From a bacterium (GTDB taxonomy: Bacteria; Actinomycetota; Acidimicrobiia; Spongiisociales; ZC4RG35), in assembly GCA_028824015.1 (NCBI GenBank), contig JAPPFC010000036.1, forward strand, positions 186,001 to 250,000: DNA of 64,000 nt, in the 5' to 3' direction. Below, one piece after another: positions 1-9,142 of the stretch. Every line of letters starts with the position of its first letter. Positions within the stretch are counted from its first letter, which is position 1. Below the pieces are notes generated by a model. The model had not been told where the DNA came from. It saw nothing but the letters and a program-made list of their open reading frames with translations, and searched no databases. A program made the translations under genes and the position numbers.

Positions 1-1010
1 CGGGCGTCCAAAGCCCCCGAATATTGCTCGGCGGACGTATTCGGTCCATCGGCGAGCAACTGGCGTGAAGGAGCGGACAGCACTGTCCTTGCTTCTTCGG
101 TGAGATGCAACTCCAGGGCGCGTGAGTACTCGTAGGCGAAAATCTTCCAGATCGCATCCCGGACGCGGCTCCCCAGACCCGGCAGGTGCACACTCACCGT
201 GGTGAACCCACAACTTTCAGCCCAGGTTCGTACCTCATCCAGGATGAGAGCGTGATCGTCGTCCACTTCTTCACCATCGAGATCCAGGACCCCGACGCAG
301 AGGGTTTCCCGCCCGGGGTCCGAGGGTGCACGGGTACCGTGGCTGTCGTCTCCTTCGCCGCCGCTTTGGAACGGGATGGCCTGGGCCAGGAGGTCCAGGT
401 CACGCGTCATTACTCCGATGGCGTCAAGCGTGGAAGGACCGGGCCAGATGCCATCTTTGTGCCAGGCCTGTTTCCCGGATGGTTTGTAGGAAAGGACCCC
501 GCAAAACTCGGCGGGAATCCGGACGGACCCGGCTGCATCCGTGCCCAGAGCCACCCTGCACAGTCCTGCCGCGACGGCCACCGCGGAACCGCTCGAGCTA
601 CCACCGGGAATCAGGGAGTGGTCCCACGGGTTCACCGCCGGGGGCAACCCGCAGCCCGGCGCTCCGTACCCGAGTTCGTACATGTTGGCTTTGCCCTTGA
701 CCACAAACCCCTGGCGGACCAGCCACTTGACCCATTTCCCGGAGACCGTTTCGTCCCCCTCCAGCACCGGAACTCCGAGACCCGCCGCCAATGGGAATCC
801 CTCCACGGCGATGTTGTCCTTGACAGCCAACGTTTTCGTCCTCTCGCCTCCCCACCGGCGGCGGGCCGCCGGATCGTCCGCTGAGGTGGGTCCTGTCGGG
901 TCCTGTGGGTCTTCGGGGGTGTGACGGACGGCCACGAAGGCGTTCAGGTCGCGATTGGCGGCGTCGAACTCCTGAGGACTCATCGGATGACCTGGGTTAA
1001 TGTCACTCAT
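1..1010 (-). CDS. Amidase signature family amidase, partial (C-terminus outside window)
   Basis: The reverse strand is open from an ATG at 1010 to the window edge, giving 336 residues of an amidase signature enzyme that hydrolyses a carboxamide to an acid and ammonia. The Ser-cisSer-Lys set is visible: Lys in LAVKDNIA, the glycine/serine loop GGSSSGSAVAVAAG, and the nucleophile region DAAGSVRIPA. Family members are usually 450-500 residues, so the missing part is probably the C-terminal third. The start overlaps the stop of the upstream GntR gene by 4 bp (ATGA), which implies translational coupling and makes this ATG convincing. It is the last visible gene of the left operon. The substrate cannot be read from the sequence. 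GatA of the tRNA amidotransferase is less likely because gatC and gatB are not beside it. Confidence 0.88.
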   Translation of the reverse strand, partial: MSDINPGHPMSPQEFDAANRDLNAFVAVRHTPEDPQDPTGPTSADDPAARRRWGGERTKTLAVKDNIAVEGFPLAAGLGVPVLEGDETVSGKWVKWLVRQGFVVKGKANMYELGYGAPGCGLPPAVNPWDHSLIPGGSSSGSAVAVAAGLCRVALGTDAAGSVRIPAEFCGVLSYKPSGKQAWHKDGIWPGPSTLDAIGVMTRDLDLLAQAIPFQSGGEGDDSHGTRAPSDPGRETLCVGVLDLDGEEVDDDHALILDEVRTWAESCGFTTVSVHLPGLGSRVRDAIWKIFAYEYSRALELHLTEEARTVLSAPSRQLLADGPNTSAEQYSGALDA

Positions 1011-1708
1011 GGCGCCGGGGATCCTCGAGAATTGAGGTGTGTCAGGACTGCCTCGCGAGCCTGCTCCAGGTGGATTCGAATCAGGCTGATGGCCCTCTCC
1101 TCGTCCCTTCGGCGATAGGCGTCCATTATCTCTTCGTGATGCCGGCGGTCCCCCCTGAGTTCGGTGACGGGCGCGTTCGCCTGGGTCCACTGATACCGTT
1201 CGCAAATACCGACCAACCTGTCATAGGTGGACAGCAGATGAGGCATTCCGGAGGGCTCATACATCGATCGGTGGAACTTTGTGTTGAGCCCGATGAGAGT
1301 CACGCGATCCTCCCTTTCCGTCGCAGCATGCATTTCCCCAAGAAGGGCATCCAAGAGCGCCATATCGGAGTCATCGGCTCCTTGCATGCCCTCCGCCATC
1401 GCTACCGGCTCGATCGCCCGGCGTAAGGCATAGAGCTCGTTCAGTTCCTCCGGACTCAAGGGCCGGACTCGCATGGAGGAATGCGGCTGCAGAGTGACGT
1501 ATCCACGTTCGGACAGTCGCCTCAGAGCTTGTCGGATCGGAGTGCGGCTGATCCGGTACGTGGCCTCCAGGTCCTTGAGCAGGATCCGCTCTCCGGGTTT
1601 CAGTTCTCCATACAGGATCGCCTCGCGGATGGTGGTGTAGGCGAAGTCCTCCAGCGTCCGGTACATGGGATCGTTGGATTGGGAAATCTGTGTCGAAGGG
1701 CGATTCAT
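1007..1708 (-). CDS. GntR-family transcriptional regulator, FadR/FCD subfamily
   Basis: This 233-residue protein has a winged-helix GntR domain at about residues 17-82 (core ISRTPIRQALRRLSERGYV) and a helical FCD effector domain at about 90-220. Histidines that often bind metal or carboxylate ligand are present in FCD segments NTKFHRSM, RRHHEEI and RIHLEQA. Most such proteins are repressors released by an organic-acid ligand. Its ATG overlaps the stop of the ABC ATPase gene by 4 bp and its stop overlaps the amidase start by 4 bp, so it is embedded in the operon. The inverted repeat at 9024-9045, on the promoter of the operon's receptor gene, is a plausible operator for it, which is an inference. 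Confidence 0.92.
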   Translation of the reverse strand: MNRPSTQISQSNDPMYRTLEDFAYTTIREAILYGELKPGERILLKDLEATYRISRTPIRQALRRLSERGYVTLQPHSSMRVRPLSPEELNELYALRRAIEPVAMAEGMQGADDSDMALLDALLGEMHAATEREDRVTLIGLNTKFHRSMYEPSGMPHLLSTYDRLVGICERYQWTQANAPVTELRGDRRHHEEIMDAYRRRDEERAISLIRIHLEQAREAVLTHLNSRGSPAP

Positions 1709-3648
1709 ATCGCAACCAGACTGGCTTGTATGAGTTCTCTCGTGTACCGGGTGTTTGGCCGGGCAAGTACCTCCTCGACCATGCCGGTCTCAACGGTCTT
1801 ACCTTCTCTCATCACTATGACTCTGTCGGCAAGCATGTTCATCACCCCCAAATCATGAGTTATGAAGACAAAGGCCAGTCCCTCCTCCTCGGCCAGGGAA
1901 GCCAAGAGTTCCAGTATCTGTGCCTGGATGCTGACGTCCAATGCCGAAACCGGTTCGTCGCATATCAGGACCTGAGGTTCCAGGGAAAGTGCCCGGGCGA
2001 TCGCCACCCTCTGGCGCTGACCGCCCGACATCTGGTGTGGATACCGATCGGCGAAGGACCGATCCAAACCGACACGTTCCAGCAGGTCTCGGGCCCGATC
2101 CAGGGGCGGCTCGGATGATTCGAGGTCGTGCGCTCGCGGGCCTTCCATCAAGAGGTCGACAACCTTGCGCCGCGGGTTGAGGCTTCCGTAGGGGTCCTGA
2201 AAGATTATCTGTGCCCTCCGGCGCATACCCCGCAGGGCGCCCCTACCCAGTTCATCCAGGTCGGCGCCGAGGATTTGGCGTCGCCCCTCCACCACCGCGT
2301 TGTTTGGCTCCAGCCGTATCAGGGCGCGGGCGACGGTTGATTTACCGCTTCCCGACTCTCCCACCACCGCCACGGTCTCAGCCTTCCTCAATTCAAGGTC
2401 GAACTCCTGAACGGCCGGGACAGCCTTCCTGCTGTAAGAGAATGTGCGCCCTTCCCGGTAGGAGACGGAAAGTCCGGTCGCTTGCACGATGACATCGTTC
2501 GCACCTTCGGCTCCCTCTCCATTCTGCGGCGGCGACCCCGGTCCGCGTGCCGCCGTGGCGAAAAGGACCGGTCCGGACGGCGTGAGGGGGCTTGTGTCAC
2601 CTTTACCCGACGTCCCGGGTAAGTCGTCTCCTGGTACATCCCCCAAGGGATAGAAGCATGCGGCGCTGTGCAGGTCTCCAAACTCTTCCAACGGTGGAGA
2701 GTGACTCCGACACTTATTCTCGGCTCGAGAACAACGGGGCGCATAGACGCATTCGTCCCAGATCAACTCCGCATCGATTGGCGCCGTCCCCATAATGGGC
2801 TTTACCTCGGCTCGAAACCCGCCCTTTAGGTCCAGCGGGCAGCTTTCGATGAGGCCACTCGTGTAAGGATGGCGAGGATTGGACAGGACGTCGGGAGTCC
2901 TGCCCCTCTCGACGACACGTCCCGAGTAGAGCACCGCCAACCGGTCCGCAACGCCGGCGATCACGCCCATATCGTGGGTAACCAGGAGCATGCTCAGTCC
3001 CATGTCATCCACGAGGGACCTGAGCAGCTTCAGGATCTGGGCCTGGGTGCGGACATCCAGGGCGGTGGTCGCCTCATCGGCAATCAACAGCAACGGATCG
3101 CAGGCAATGGCCATGGCGATGGCCACCCTCTGTTGCTGGCCGCCCGACAACTCATGGGGATAGCGGGACAAAAAGCCCTTGTGACCGGGAAGGTCCACAG
3201 CCTCCATCAACTCGACCACTCGCCGGTCCCGCTCATGCCTGCTCAAGGTCAAATGCGCCTTGATCACCTCCTCCACCTGGGTCCGGATCCTCATAACCGG
3301 GTTGAGGCTGGATATGGGGTCCTGGAAAATGGTCCCGACCAGGACGCCCCGGATATCCCGCCAGTTGACCGGGGAGGACGTCAGAGGCTGGCCGCCGACG
3401 GTGATCGAACCGCTCGTCACGCTGATTCCCCTGGGCAGCAGTCCCACAATGGCTTTGGCTGTCAGGCTCTTTCCCGCCCCGGACTCTCCGACCAGCCCGA
3501 GACACTGGCCCTGGGAGATGTCCAGACTGACTCCCTTGACCAGGTCCACGGGATCGGCGCCGGCTCCCTCGAGAGACAACGTCAGATCGCTGATCTCAAG
3601 CGTCGGCGGGCGGCCGCCGTCTTGGGAACCTTGCTCTTGGCCGGTCAT
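1705..3648 (-). CDS. Peptide/opine-type ABC transporter ATPase, two nucleotide-binding domains fused (DppD-DppF type)
   Basis: This 647-residue cytoplasmic protein contains two complete ABC ATPase units, as if DppD and DppF were joined. Unit 1 has Walker A GESGAGKS at 54-61, signature LSGGQQQR near 168 and Walker B ending in DEATTALD. Unit 2 has Walker A GESGSGKS at 430-437 and signature MSGGQRQR followed by DEPVSALD. Between them are the C-terminal cysteines typical of OppD/DppD proteins (C300, C306, C313, C331) and a low-complexity linker at about 340-385. It would power an ABC importer with the receptor at 7370-8989. No permease genes lie in the window, so they may lie beyond the left edge. 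The gene overlaps gntR by 4 bp and follows a phosphotriesterase-like gene by 3 bp. Confidence 0.93.
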   Translation of the reverse strand: MTGQEQGSQDGGRPPTLEISDLTLSLEGAGADPVDLVKGVSLDISQGQCLGLVGESGAGKSLTAKAIVGLLPRGISVTSGSITVGGQPLTSSPVNWRDIRGVLVGTIFQDPISSLNPVMRIRTQVEEVIKAHLTLSRHERDRRVVELMEAVDLPGHKGFLSRYPHELSGGQQQRVAIAMAIACDPLLLIADEATTALDVRTQAQILKLLRSLVDDMGLSMLLVTHDMGVIAGVADRLAVLYSGRVVERGRTPDVLSNPRHPYTSGLIESCPLDLKGGFRAEVKPIMGTAPIDAELIWDECVYAPRCSRAENKCRSHSPPLEEFGDLHSAACFYPLGDVPGDDLPGTSGKGDTSPLTPSGPVLFATAARGPGSPPQNGEGAEGANDVIVQATGLSVSYREGRTFSYSRKAVPAVQEFDLELRKAETVAVVGESGSGKSTVARALIRLEPNNAVVEGRRQILGADLDELGRGALRGMRRRAQIIFQDPYGSLNPRRKVVDLLMEGPRAHDLESSEPPLDRARDLLERVGLDRSFADRYPHQMSGGQRQRVAIARALSLEPQVLICDEPVSALDVSIQAQILELLASLAEEEGLAFVFITHDLGVMNMLADRVIVMREGKTVETGMVEEVLARPNTRYTRELIQASLVAI

Positions 3649-3651
3649 TGC

Positions 3652-4566
3652 TTAAGGATTGGCAAGAAGCCGGGCTGGGTTCTCATGAAAGATCATGCGG
3701 AATTCCTCGTCACCGAAGCCGACCCTTCGCAGAGAATCGTAGAAGTCCGTGGCGCAGTACGGGTAACCGCCGCCGTCGTAGGCGCGGAGATGGGAACGAA
3801 TGCAGACGTCGTTGGAGACCACGACACGATCCAGAGAGCCTTGCTCCGCCAGCCATACCAAGCCGGCGATGCGAACTTCGACATCATGGGGAAAGTGAGG
3901 CCTTACAGTGTCGAATCCGAGGGTGACACCCATGCCGAGCAACTCCGACCAGTACTCCTTCCGCGGGAACGTGTCAGAGTGGCCGATGACTATCCGCTCG
4001 GGCGGAACGCCCATTCCGAGCAGGATGCTGGCCTGCTCGATCCCAACCGCGCTGCGGGCCGCGTGCGTATACAAGGCGACCCCCGTCTCCACTTGTGCAA
4101 ACGCGCCTGCACGTAGGACTCGCTCCTCCGCAGGAGACATCGGATCCGTGTACGCCCCTATTTCTCCAATGATCCCCGGTCGAATCCACCCGTCGCCAGA
4201 CCCTCCGTTTATCTCCGAGACCAGGATGTCGGCCAGTTCGTCGGAAGTCTTATCGAAGACGTCCTGTGGCAGGTAAGGATCGCGGTACCAACCACATCCG
4301 GCAACGATGTTCAGTCCCGTGGCCATAGCGATTTGTCGCAGAGTCTGGAGATCTCTGCCCAGTCCGACACTCGTCACATCGACCACCGTCCGCACCGGAG
4401 TCTCATCCAGGTGACCAAGCTCACGGACAGCTAGATCGACATCGTTGAGTTGATGGTCCGGAATACCGGAGATCCGGTAGAGATCGCACAGGATGTGCTC
4501 GTGCATCAGGACTGCGCCGATGTCCCCACTCGGCACCTCACCTGTCACGGTAACGATCGAGCCCAT
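3652..4566 (-). CDS. Phosphotriesterase-family metallohydrolase (copy 1)
   Basis: A 304-residue member of the PTE/PHP branch of the amidohydrolase superfamily, a TIM barrel with two metals. Expected ligands are present: H22 and H24 (MHEH), E135 in GIIGEIGA, H168 in YTHAAR, H196 in VIGHSD and D253 in VVSND. The bridging residue is Glu, as in PHP proteins, instead of the carboxylated Lys of classical phosphotriesterases, so lactone or ester hydrolysis is as likely as phosphotriester hydrolysis. It is closely similar along its whole length to 9143-10063, from the same operon. The gene lies 10 bp after the aldolase-like lyase and 3 bp before the ABC ATPase. The true substrate is unknown. Confidence 0.88.
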   Translation of the reverse strand: MGSIVTVTGEVPSGDIGAVLMHEHILCDLYRISGIPDHQLNDVDLAVRELGHLDETPVRTVVDVTSVGLGRDLQTLRQIAMATGLNIVAGCGWYRDPYLPQDVFDKTSDELADILVSEINGGSGDGWIRPGIIGEIGAYTDPMSPAEERVLRAGAFAQVETGVALYTHAARSAVGIEQASILLGMGVPPERIVIGHSDTFPRKEYWSELLGMGVTLGFDTVRPHFPHDVEVRIAGLVWLAEQGSLDRVVVSNDVCIRSHLRAYDGGGYPYCATDFYDSLRRVGFGDEEFRMIFHENPARLLANP

Positions 4567-4576
4567 GAGCCTCCCT

Positions 4577-5647
4577 TTAGCGGCCTAGCACACCGGCGAA
4601 GGCTTCTGTCACGCGTGCCAGATCGTGTTGTCGCGACCCGCGATTGAGAACCAGCCGAACCGACCGGGTGACAGACCGGGGTTTTGCCAGTACTCCCCTG
4701 GTCTCCAGTTCCCTGCTGAACTCGGCGGCGGTCAGGTCCGCCAAGACGTCAAAGAGAATGATGTTGGTCTGGGGAGTTTGCACCGCCAACTCGGACGCGA
4801 AGTGCCGGGTGAGAGATCGCGCCAACTTTTCCGCCTCGTGGTTGTCGAGGCGTGGATCCTCCATGTTGGTTTCAAGAGCCTCCAGCGCCATCGTTGCGAA
4901 TAGGCCCTCCTGGTGTATGGACGCGATGCCCAGTTGACCCCGGAGGTTCCTAGCTTTGGCAATGACGTCTCCAGGACCCGCCAGAACGGCGCCGTACGGT
5001 GCTCCCAGACTCTTGTTGAGGCTCAACGCCACCGTGGTGGCCGGGGCACACAGTTCGCTGACCTCAGCGTCGAGGCGAGCGGCAGCGTTGAAGATGCGGG
5101 CCCCATCGATATGAACGCGGGCGCCGTATTTGCGCGCCATGCTGGAGACCCGTTTCATGTCCGACCGGGTCGCCACCGTTCCCCCGGCGTTGTTGTGAGA
5201 GTTCTCAACACAGATCAAACCCAGGGGCGGAAGCCCGAAGTGGGACGATCGTTCCGCGAAATCGACCAAGGCGACCGGGTCGACGACGCTGCCGGCTCTT
5301 GGCACGGGGACCAACTGGACCCCTCCTGTGACCGAGGCGCTGTTCGCCTCCAGCCACCGTATGTGCGAGTCGGCGTCAACAACAACGTTCTCGGCCGGGT
5401 TGGCCAGCGCCATCAGCGCCAGGAGATTGGCGGCGCTGCAGGTGGGAAGGAACAAAGCGGCTTCCTTGGAGGTCAGGGCGGATACTGCCCGTTCCAGTTC
5501 TAGCGTGTGCTCTTCCGCGCCTCCAATACGTGAACCTTCGACGGCGGATCCCAGGCGCGCCAACATCGCTTGCGTGGGTAGGTTGTAGGTGTCGCTCCGC
5601 AAGTCGATAAACCGGTCGGACCGTCCCCTTGACTGCCCGGAAGACAT
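4577..5647 (-). CDS. Threonine aldolase-family PLP-dependent lyase (beta-eliminating lyase)
   Basis: This is a fold-type I PLP enzyme of the GLY1/LtaE family, which normally cleaves beta-hydroxy amino acids to glycine and an aldehyde. It begins with the family pattern IDLRSDTYNLPTQAML. The PLP-binding lysine lies in LSLNKSLGAPYGAVLAG, and HIDGARIFNAA supplies the conserved Asp and Arg. An upstream start at 5686 is open, but the ATG at 5647 is preferred. It shares one base with the stop of the preceding hydrolase (TAATG), has GGTGA just upstream, and gives 356 residues, the usual family length. The loop after EGSRIGGAEEHT differs from the standard GDDVYGED pattern, so the substrate may not be threonine. 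Confidence 0.85.
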   Translation of the reverse strand: MSSGQSRGRSDRFIDLRSDTYNLPTQAMLARLGSAVEGSRIGGAEEHTLELERAVSALTSKEAALFLPTCSAANLLALMALANPAENVVVDADSHIRWLEANSASVTGGVQLVPVPRAGSVVDPVALVDFAERSSHFGLPPLGLICVENSHNNAGGTVATRSDMKRVSSMARKYGARVHIDGARIFNAAARLDAEVSELCAPATTVALSLNKSLGAPYGAVLAGPGDVIAKARNLRGQLGIASIHQEGLFATMALEALETNMEDPRLDNHEAEKLARSLTRHFASELAVQTPQTNIILFDVLADLTAAEFSRELETRGVLAKPRSVTRSVRLVLNRGSRQHDLARVTEAFAGVLGR

Positions 5648-7350
5648 TATTTCACCGGCCCCGATACCGGCAGGTACACGCTGCACGGCTCCTGCGGTCC
5701 ACTTGTCAATGTCTGCACTGCCGATACGAGTCGGGCATCCGAGTAGGGATCGGTCCCGAGATTGTGACTCCGGTCATAGTCCGGGAAGTCACTGCTGGAA
5801 ATCTTCACCACCAGGCGAGACCCTGCGGCCAGGCGGTAGACGGTCGGGCGACACCGGATCCGGATCGTCTCGGGCCTTCCCGGTTCTAAGAATGTCTCCT
5901 GATCGATCCCGTTCCGGTACCTGGCTCGGACAAACCCGCTGGCAATAAGAATCGACGCGCCGTCCGGGCGTTCTTCGGCGACCCAGGCACAGAAGTCGGT
6001 GTCGACGGCGCTGCTGGCCACCACGAGGTCAACATCCACCGATCCGCGGATGTCGAGCGGTTGGTCAATCGGCGCGGTGGCAAAGGACAGGACATCCGGT
6101 CGCATGTCCATGTAGCCGATGTCGAAGGGGCCATAGTACGCGTCCTCGTCCACGGCCGAGGGAACCGGGTCTCGCGGGTCGTACACATAGCGCCAAGTTG
6201 CGGTCTTCGTGGACGGAGATTCCGAGAGGGCGCCGCCATTCTCACCCGACGCGGCAGTGGATGTGAGATAGAGGCGCTGGGAAGGTGCGACGACATCAGA
6301 CCAGCGGTCGGCCTCCTGCCACCGGTTGGATCCATCTCCCATCGCGAAATACCGGATCGGTGGTCCGGGAAACAGAGGTCCGGGCTTGCCCTTCAGAACG
6401 AAGTCGGACCATTGAACCAGAACATCCGGATAGGACCATTGAGCAGCTTCGCCGAAGTCGATCTCTCCCCGGTGTCGGCTCAGATCGTATTTGGGGTCCA
6501 TGTGCTTCCAAGGGCCGATGATCAGATACGCAGGGCCGGACTCGCCCGGTCGGTTGCTCAGCCTTCCATGGAGTTCGATCACGCTGCCCACATCTATGTC
6601 GAACCAACCGGTCAGAAGCAACACAGGTCCCTCAAACTCCTCACAACGTCTGATCCACGACAGATAGTCGCTTGGCCTGCTTCGAAGCAGGCTTTGGTAG
6701 TGGGGTGAGAGGCCGCCAAGCAGATAATCGGGCATTTCGTTCCAGGGGAGAAACCACAGCCAACGGCTTCTCTCCACCGTTCGCCAGTTACGGTAAGCGG
6801 ACTCCGCGTCGAGGGAGTGTTCGCTCCGGTCCGAGCGCCGGCGTGAGTCGGGCCCCATGCGGCCGACATACCAGAGGATTCGCCTGGCAGGCCTCAGGAC
6901 GGGCGAATCGAGGGCGCTCATCGGAAGGCCGGAGGGAAAGATGGCGTCGGGTTTGACGTCCCCGTCAATAGCTACCTTCCACTGTGTCCAAGCCCCGTAG
7001 GAGTCACCCCACATCGCAACGGAGCCGTCGCACCAGTCCTGAGCTCTGATCCAAGACACGGTGGCTGCACCGTCCCTTGCGTCGCTGACGGGGTTTTCGT
7101 GAAACGGCACGAATTCCCCCTCGGATTCAAAACGCCCACGGAGATCCTGAATGGCCACGGCATAGCCGGCCTTGACCGCCTCTCCAACGATCTCGGTATA
7201 GATCATCCGTCCATCCTCCACCCGAGCCTTGTCGTAGGGTGTCCGCATCAGCAACGCGGGGTGGGGACCCCCGCTTCCGGATGGAAGGAAGATATCGGTT
7301 GCTAGCCGGATACCGTCTTCCATCGGAAGCGGGGTCGTGAACGATTCCAC
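5647..7350 (-). CDS. CocE/NonD family hydrolase (X-Pro dipeptidyl-peptidase S15 type)
   Basis: This 567-residue serine hydrolase has an alpha/beta core and a C-terminal jelly-roll domain. The nucleophile elbow GDSYGA puts serine at 117. The probable triad partners are D251 in LTGWFDID and H283 in IIGPWKHMD. The C-terminal half carries the jelly-roll motif SDFPDYDRSHNLGTDP seen in CocE-like esterases. The family includes cocaine esterase, glutaryl-7-ACA acylase and X-Pro peptidases, so it hydrolyses an ester or amide that cannot be specified. No signal peptide is evident, so it is probably cytoplasmic. It follows the ABC receptor gene by 19 bp and overlaps the lyase start by one base. Confidence 0.9.
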   Translation of the reverse strand: MESFTTPLPMEDGIRLATDIFLPSGSGGPHPALLMRTPYDKARVEDGRMIYTEIVGEAVKAGYAVAIQDLRGRFESEGEFVPFHENPVSDARDGAATVSWIRAQDWCDGSVAMWGDSYGAWTQWKVAIDGDVKPDAIFPSGLPMSALDSPVLRPARRILWYVGRMGPDSRRRSDRSEHSLDAESAYRNWRTVERSRWLWFLPWNEMPDYLLGGLSPHYQSLLRSRPSDYLSWIRRCEEFEGPVLLLTGWFDIDVGSVIELHGRLSNRPGESGPAYLIIGPWKHMDPKYDLSRHRGEIDFGEAAQWSYPDVLVQWSDFVLKGKPGPLFPGPPIRYFAMGDGSNRWQEADRWSDVVAPSQRLYLTSTAASGENGGALSESPSTKTATWRYVYDPRDPVPSAVDEDAYYGPFDIGYMDMRPDVLSFATAPIDQPLDIRGSVDVDLVVASSAVDTDFCAWVAEERPDGASILIASGFVRARYRNGIDQETFLEPGRPETIRIRCRPTVYRLAAGSRLVVKISSSDFPDYDRSHNLGTDPYSDARLVSAVQTLTSGPQEPCSVYLPVSGPVK

Positions 7351-7369
7351 GGATTGGACAGACTACCGC

Positions 7370-8989
7370 TTACTTATCGGTGAGCCATGTCTCCCTGTAA
7401 TCGAGGTCACCACTGTTGAGGTGCTTCAAGTCCTGGACCCGGTCTCGCACACCATGGAACCAGCGGTCAAAGTACAGGATCGGAGTTGGAACTTCCGCGT
7501 TCCAGACCTTCTGCACCTCGCCGTAGGCTGCTATGCGCTTGTCCAGATCCAACTCGGCCGCAGCATCCGCAAGAAGCTGTGAGAACGCCTCATCCCCGAA
7601 TCCCCACGGGTTGACGTCGGGATGGGCGAGGTTCCACAGGAAGGCCGGATCGTAGTCGGGCAACGCGGCGTTGGCCACGATGGCGCCGGGAGCCGGGTGC
7701 GGCGTGAAGGCTTCGGCCCACCCACCGAGTTCCGGCATCGAGACGTTCAACTTGATACCGATCTTTCCGAGGGACTGTTCCATCACCTCTCCGATGATCC
7801 GGGTCCACGGCACGATGTTCAGTCCGACATAGCTGAGTTCGGTGACGCCTACCTCATCGAACAGCGCCTTGGCGCGGTCGAGATCGTACGGGTACTCGGT
7901 CAGGCCGGGGGCCTCGGCCCAGTGCCCCGGGGGAAGCAGGTTGTTGGTCGGCACCGCTATTCCAGTGTCGAAGAAGGCAAGCGTGTTAATGGTGGCGAGA
8001 TCCATGGCGTGTAGAAGCGCCTGGCGGGCGCGCACATCGTCAAACGGCGGAGCGCCGTTGTAGATGCTCATATACGTGACCACCGAGGAACTGGGGGCGA
8101 ACAGCGTCCGCAACTCACCCTCCTTGGCGATCTGCTGGACGAAACGCGGCTCCAACTGCCAGTAGATGTCAACGTCGCCGGCACTCAAAGCTGTGAAAAG
8201 GCTGGTGGTGTCGGGATTCACCGTTACGTCGACTCCATCGAGGTAGGGCAAACCCTCCTCCCAGTAGTTCTCGTTGCGGGTCATGATCAAGCGCTCGTCG
8301 GCCACATAGTCGACCATCACGAAGGGACCTGTTCCGATGCCCTCTTGGGCAATCGTCTCACCCGATCCGTCGGGAATGATCATGGCTCTGGCCAGACCTG
8401 CCAACAGGATCGCGGAAGGCGCCGACAGGTGCAGGATCACGGTGTGATCGTCGACCACCTCGACCTCTTCGATCGTCGAGATGGCTTCGGCGTAGACGCC
8501 TGCATTGGTGTCGGGATGGAGCAGTCTGTCGAGGGAGTACTTGACGTCGGCAGCCGTGAAAGGCTCACCATTATGGAACTCCACACCCTGTCGCAGGTTG
8601 AACGTCCAAGCGGTCCCGGAATCGTCCACATCCCATGACACGGCCAGATCGGGGACCGGTTCGAGCTCTTCGGTGTAACGCGTCAGCCCGCTGAAAAGAC
8701 CCGGCCAAGCGTTGCGGTTGTTGTAAATGCCGAACTGATGCGGATCAAGTGTTTGTATCGGCTGAGGCGTACCCAGCTGTAGTGTCCCGCCTCTCTTTTC
8801 TGCATCCGGGTCGACCGGGGCCGGCGCGGCTGTAGTGGTCGGCGCGGCTGTGGTGGCCGGGGCCTCCGGCTCATCTTCGGCGCACCCGGCAAGCAGAGAT
8901 GCCGCCAAACAGAACACGATCGCAACCTGCAGACCTAGCCGCCACCCGCCTGGGGCTCTGCGGCTATGAGGTTTCAAAACTCTCCTCAT
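7370..8989 (-). CDS. Peptide/nickel/opine-type ABC transporter substrate-binding lipoprotein (SBP family 5)
   Basis: A 539-residue DppA/OppA-type receptor. The N-terminus has arginines, a hydrophobic segment and a lipobox LLAGC, so it should be a membrane-anchored lipoprotein. A Thr/Ala/Pro-rich linker follows the cysteine, then the receptor fold begins at GGTLQLGTPQPIQTLDP. A TTG at 9013 is in frame, but the ATG at 8989 is chosen because AAAGGAG stands 7 bases before it. The gene has its own sigma70-like promoter at 9048-9076 with an inverted repeat over the start point, so it probably begins a transcript running through the hydrolases to the amidase. The ATPase partner is at 1705-3648, and permeases were not seen. 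Confidence 0.94.
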   Translation of the reverse strand: MRRVLKPHSRRAPGGWRLGLQVAIVFCLAASLLAGCAEDEPEAPATTAAPTTTAAPAPVDPDAEKRGGTLQLGTPQPIQTLDPHQFGIYNNRNAWPGLFSGLTRYTEELEPVPDLAVSWDVDDSGTAWTFNLRQGVEFHNGEPFTAADVKYSLDRLLHPDTNAGVYAEAISTIEEVEVVDDHTVILHLSAPSAILLAGLARAMIIPDGSGETIAQEGIGTGPFVMVDYVADERLIMTRNENYWEEGLPYLDGVDVTVNPDTTSLFTALSAGDVDIYWQLEPRFVQQIAKEGELRTLFAPSSSVVTYMSIYNGAPPFDDVRARQALLHAMDLATINTLAFFDTGIAVPTNNLLPPGHWAEAPGLTEYPYDLDRAKALFDEVGVTELSYVGLNIVPWTRIIGEVMEQSLGKIGIKLNVSMPELGGWAEAFTPHPAPGAIVANAALPDYDPAFLWNLAHPDVNPWGFGDEAFSQLLADAAAELDLDKRIAAYGEVQKVWNAEVPTPILYFDRWFHGVRDRVQDLKHLNSGDLDYRETWLTDK

Positions 8990-9023
8990 ACCAAACTCCT
9001 TTAATCGGTCCAAACCCTGTGTT

Positions 9024-9045
9024 GTGATATGTGATCACAGATCAC
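9024..9045. promoter_or_regulatory. Candidate repressor operator (22-bp inverted repeat)
   Basis: The two 11-base arms, GTGATATGTGA and TCACAGATCAC, are reverse complements at 20 of 22 positions, with a perfect core TGTGATCACA. The repeat begins 2 bp after the -10 box of the receptor-gene promoter and covers the expected start point, the classic place for a repressor. GntR/FCD proteins often bind short palindromes of this kind, and one is encoded in this operon. The link to that regulator is an inference. Confidence 0.7.
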
Positions 9046-9047
9046 TG

Positions 9048-9076
9048 ACCATAGCCCTGGGAGAGCCGCGTGTCAA
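9048..9076 (-). promoter_or_regulatory. Sigma70-type promoter of the ABC receptor gene
   Basis: On the minus strand a perfect -35 box TTGACA (9076-9071) is separated by exactly 17 bp from TATGGT (9053-9048). Transcription should start near 9041, giving a leader of about 50 nt before the ATG at 8989. Confidence 0.7.
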
Positions 9077-9142
9077 GCGATACGGCGCATCTTGATTCGC
9101 GACATGCACACGCCTACCAGGGTTGAGGGCGCGATGGGGCCT

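Noticed and set aside
1068-1082. GGATTCGAATC resembling a tRNA T-loop
   Set aside because: It lies inside the GntR coding sequence and no acceptor or anticodon stem could be paired around it.
2869-4116. Open frame of 415 codons on the plus strand
   Set aside because: Antisense to the ABC ATPase and phosphotriesterase-like genes, with no recognisable motif.
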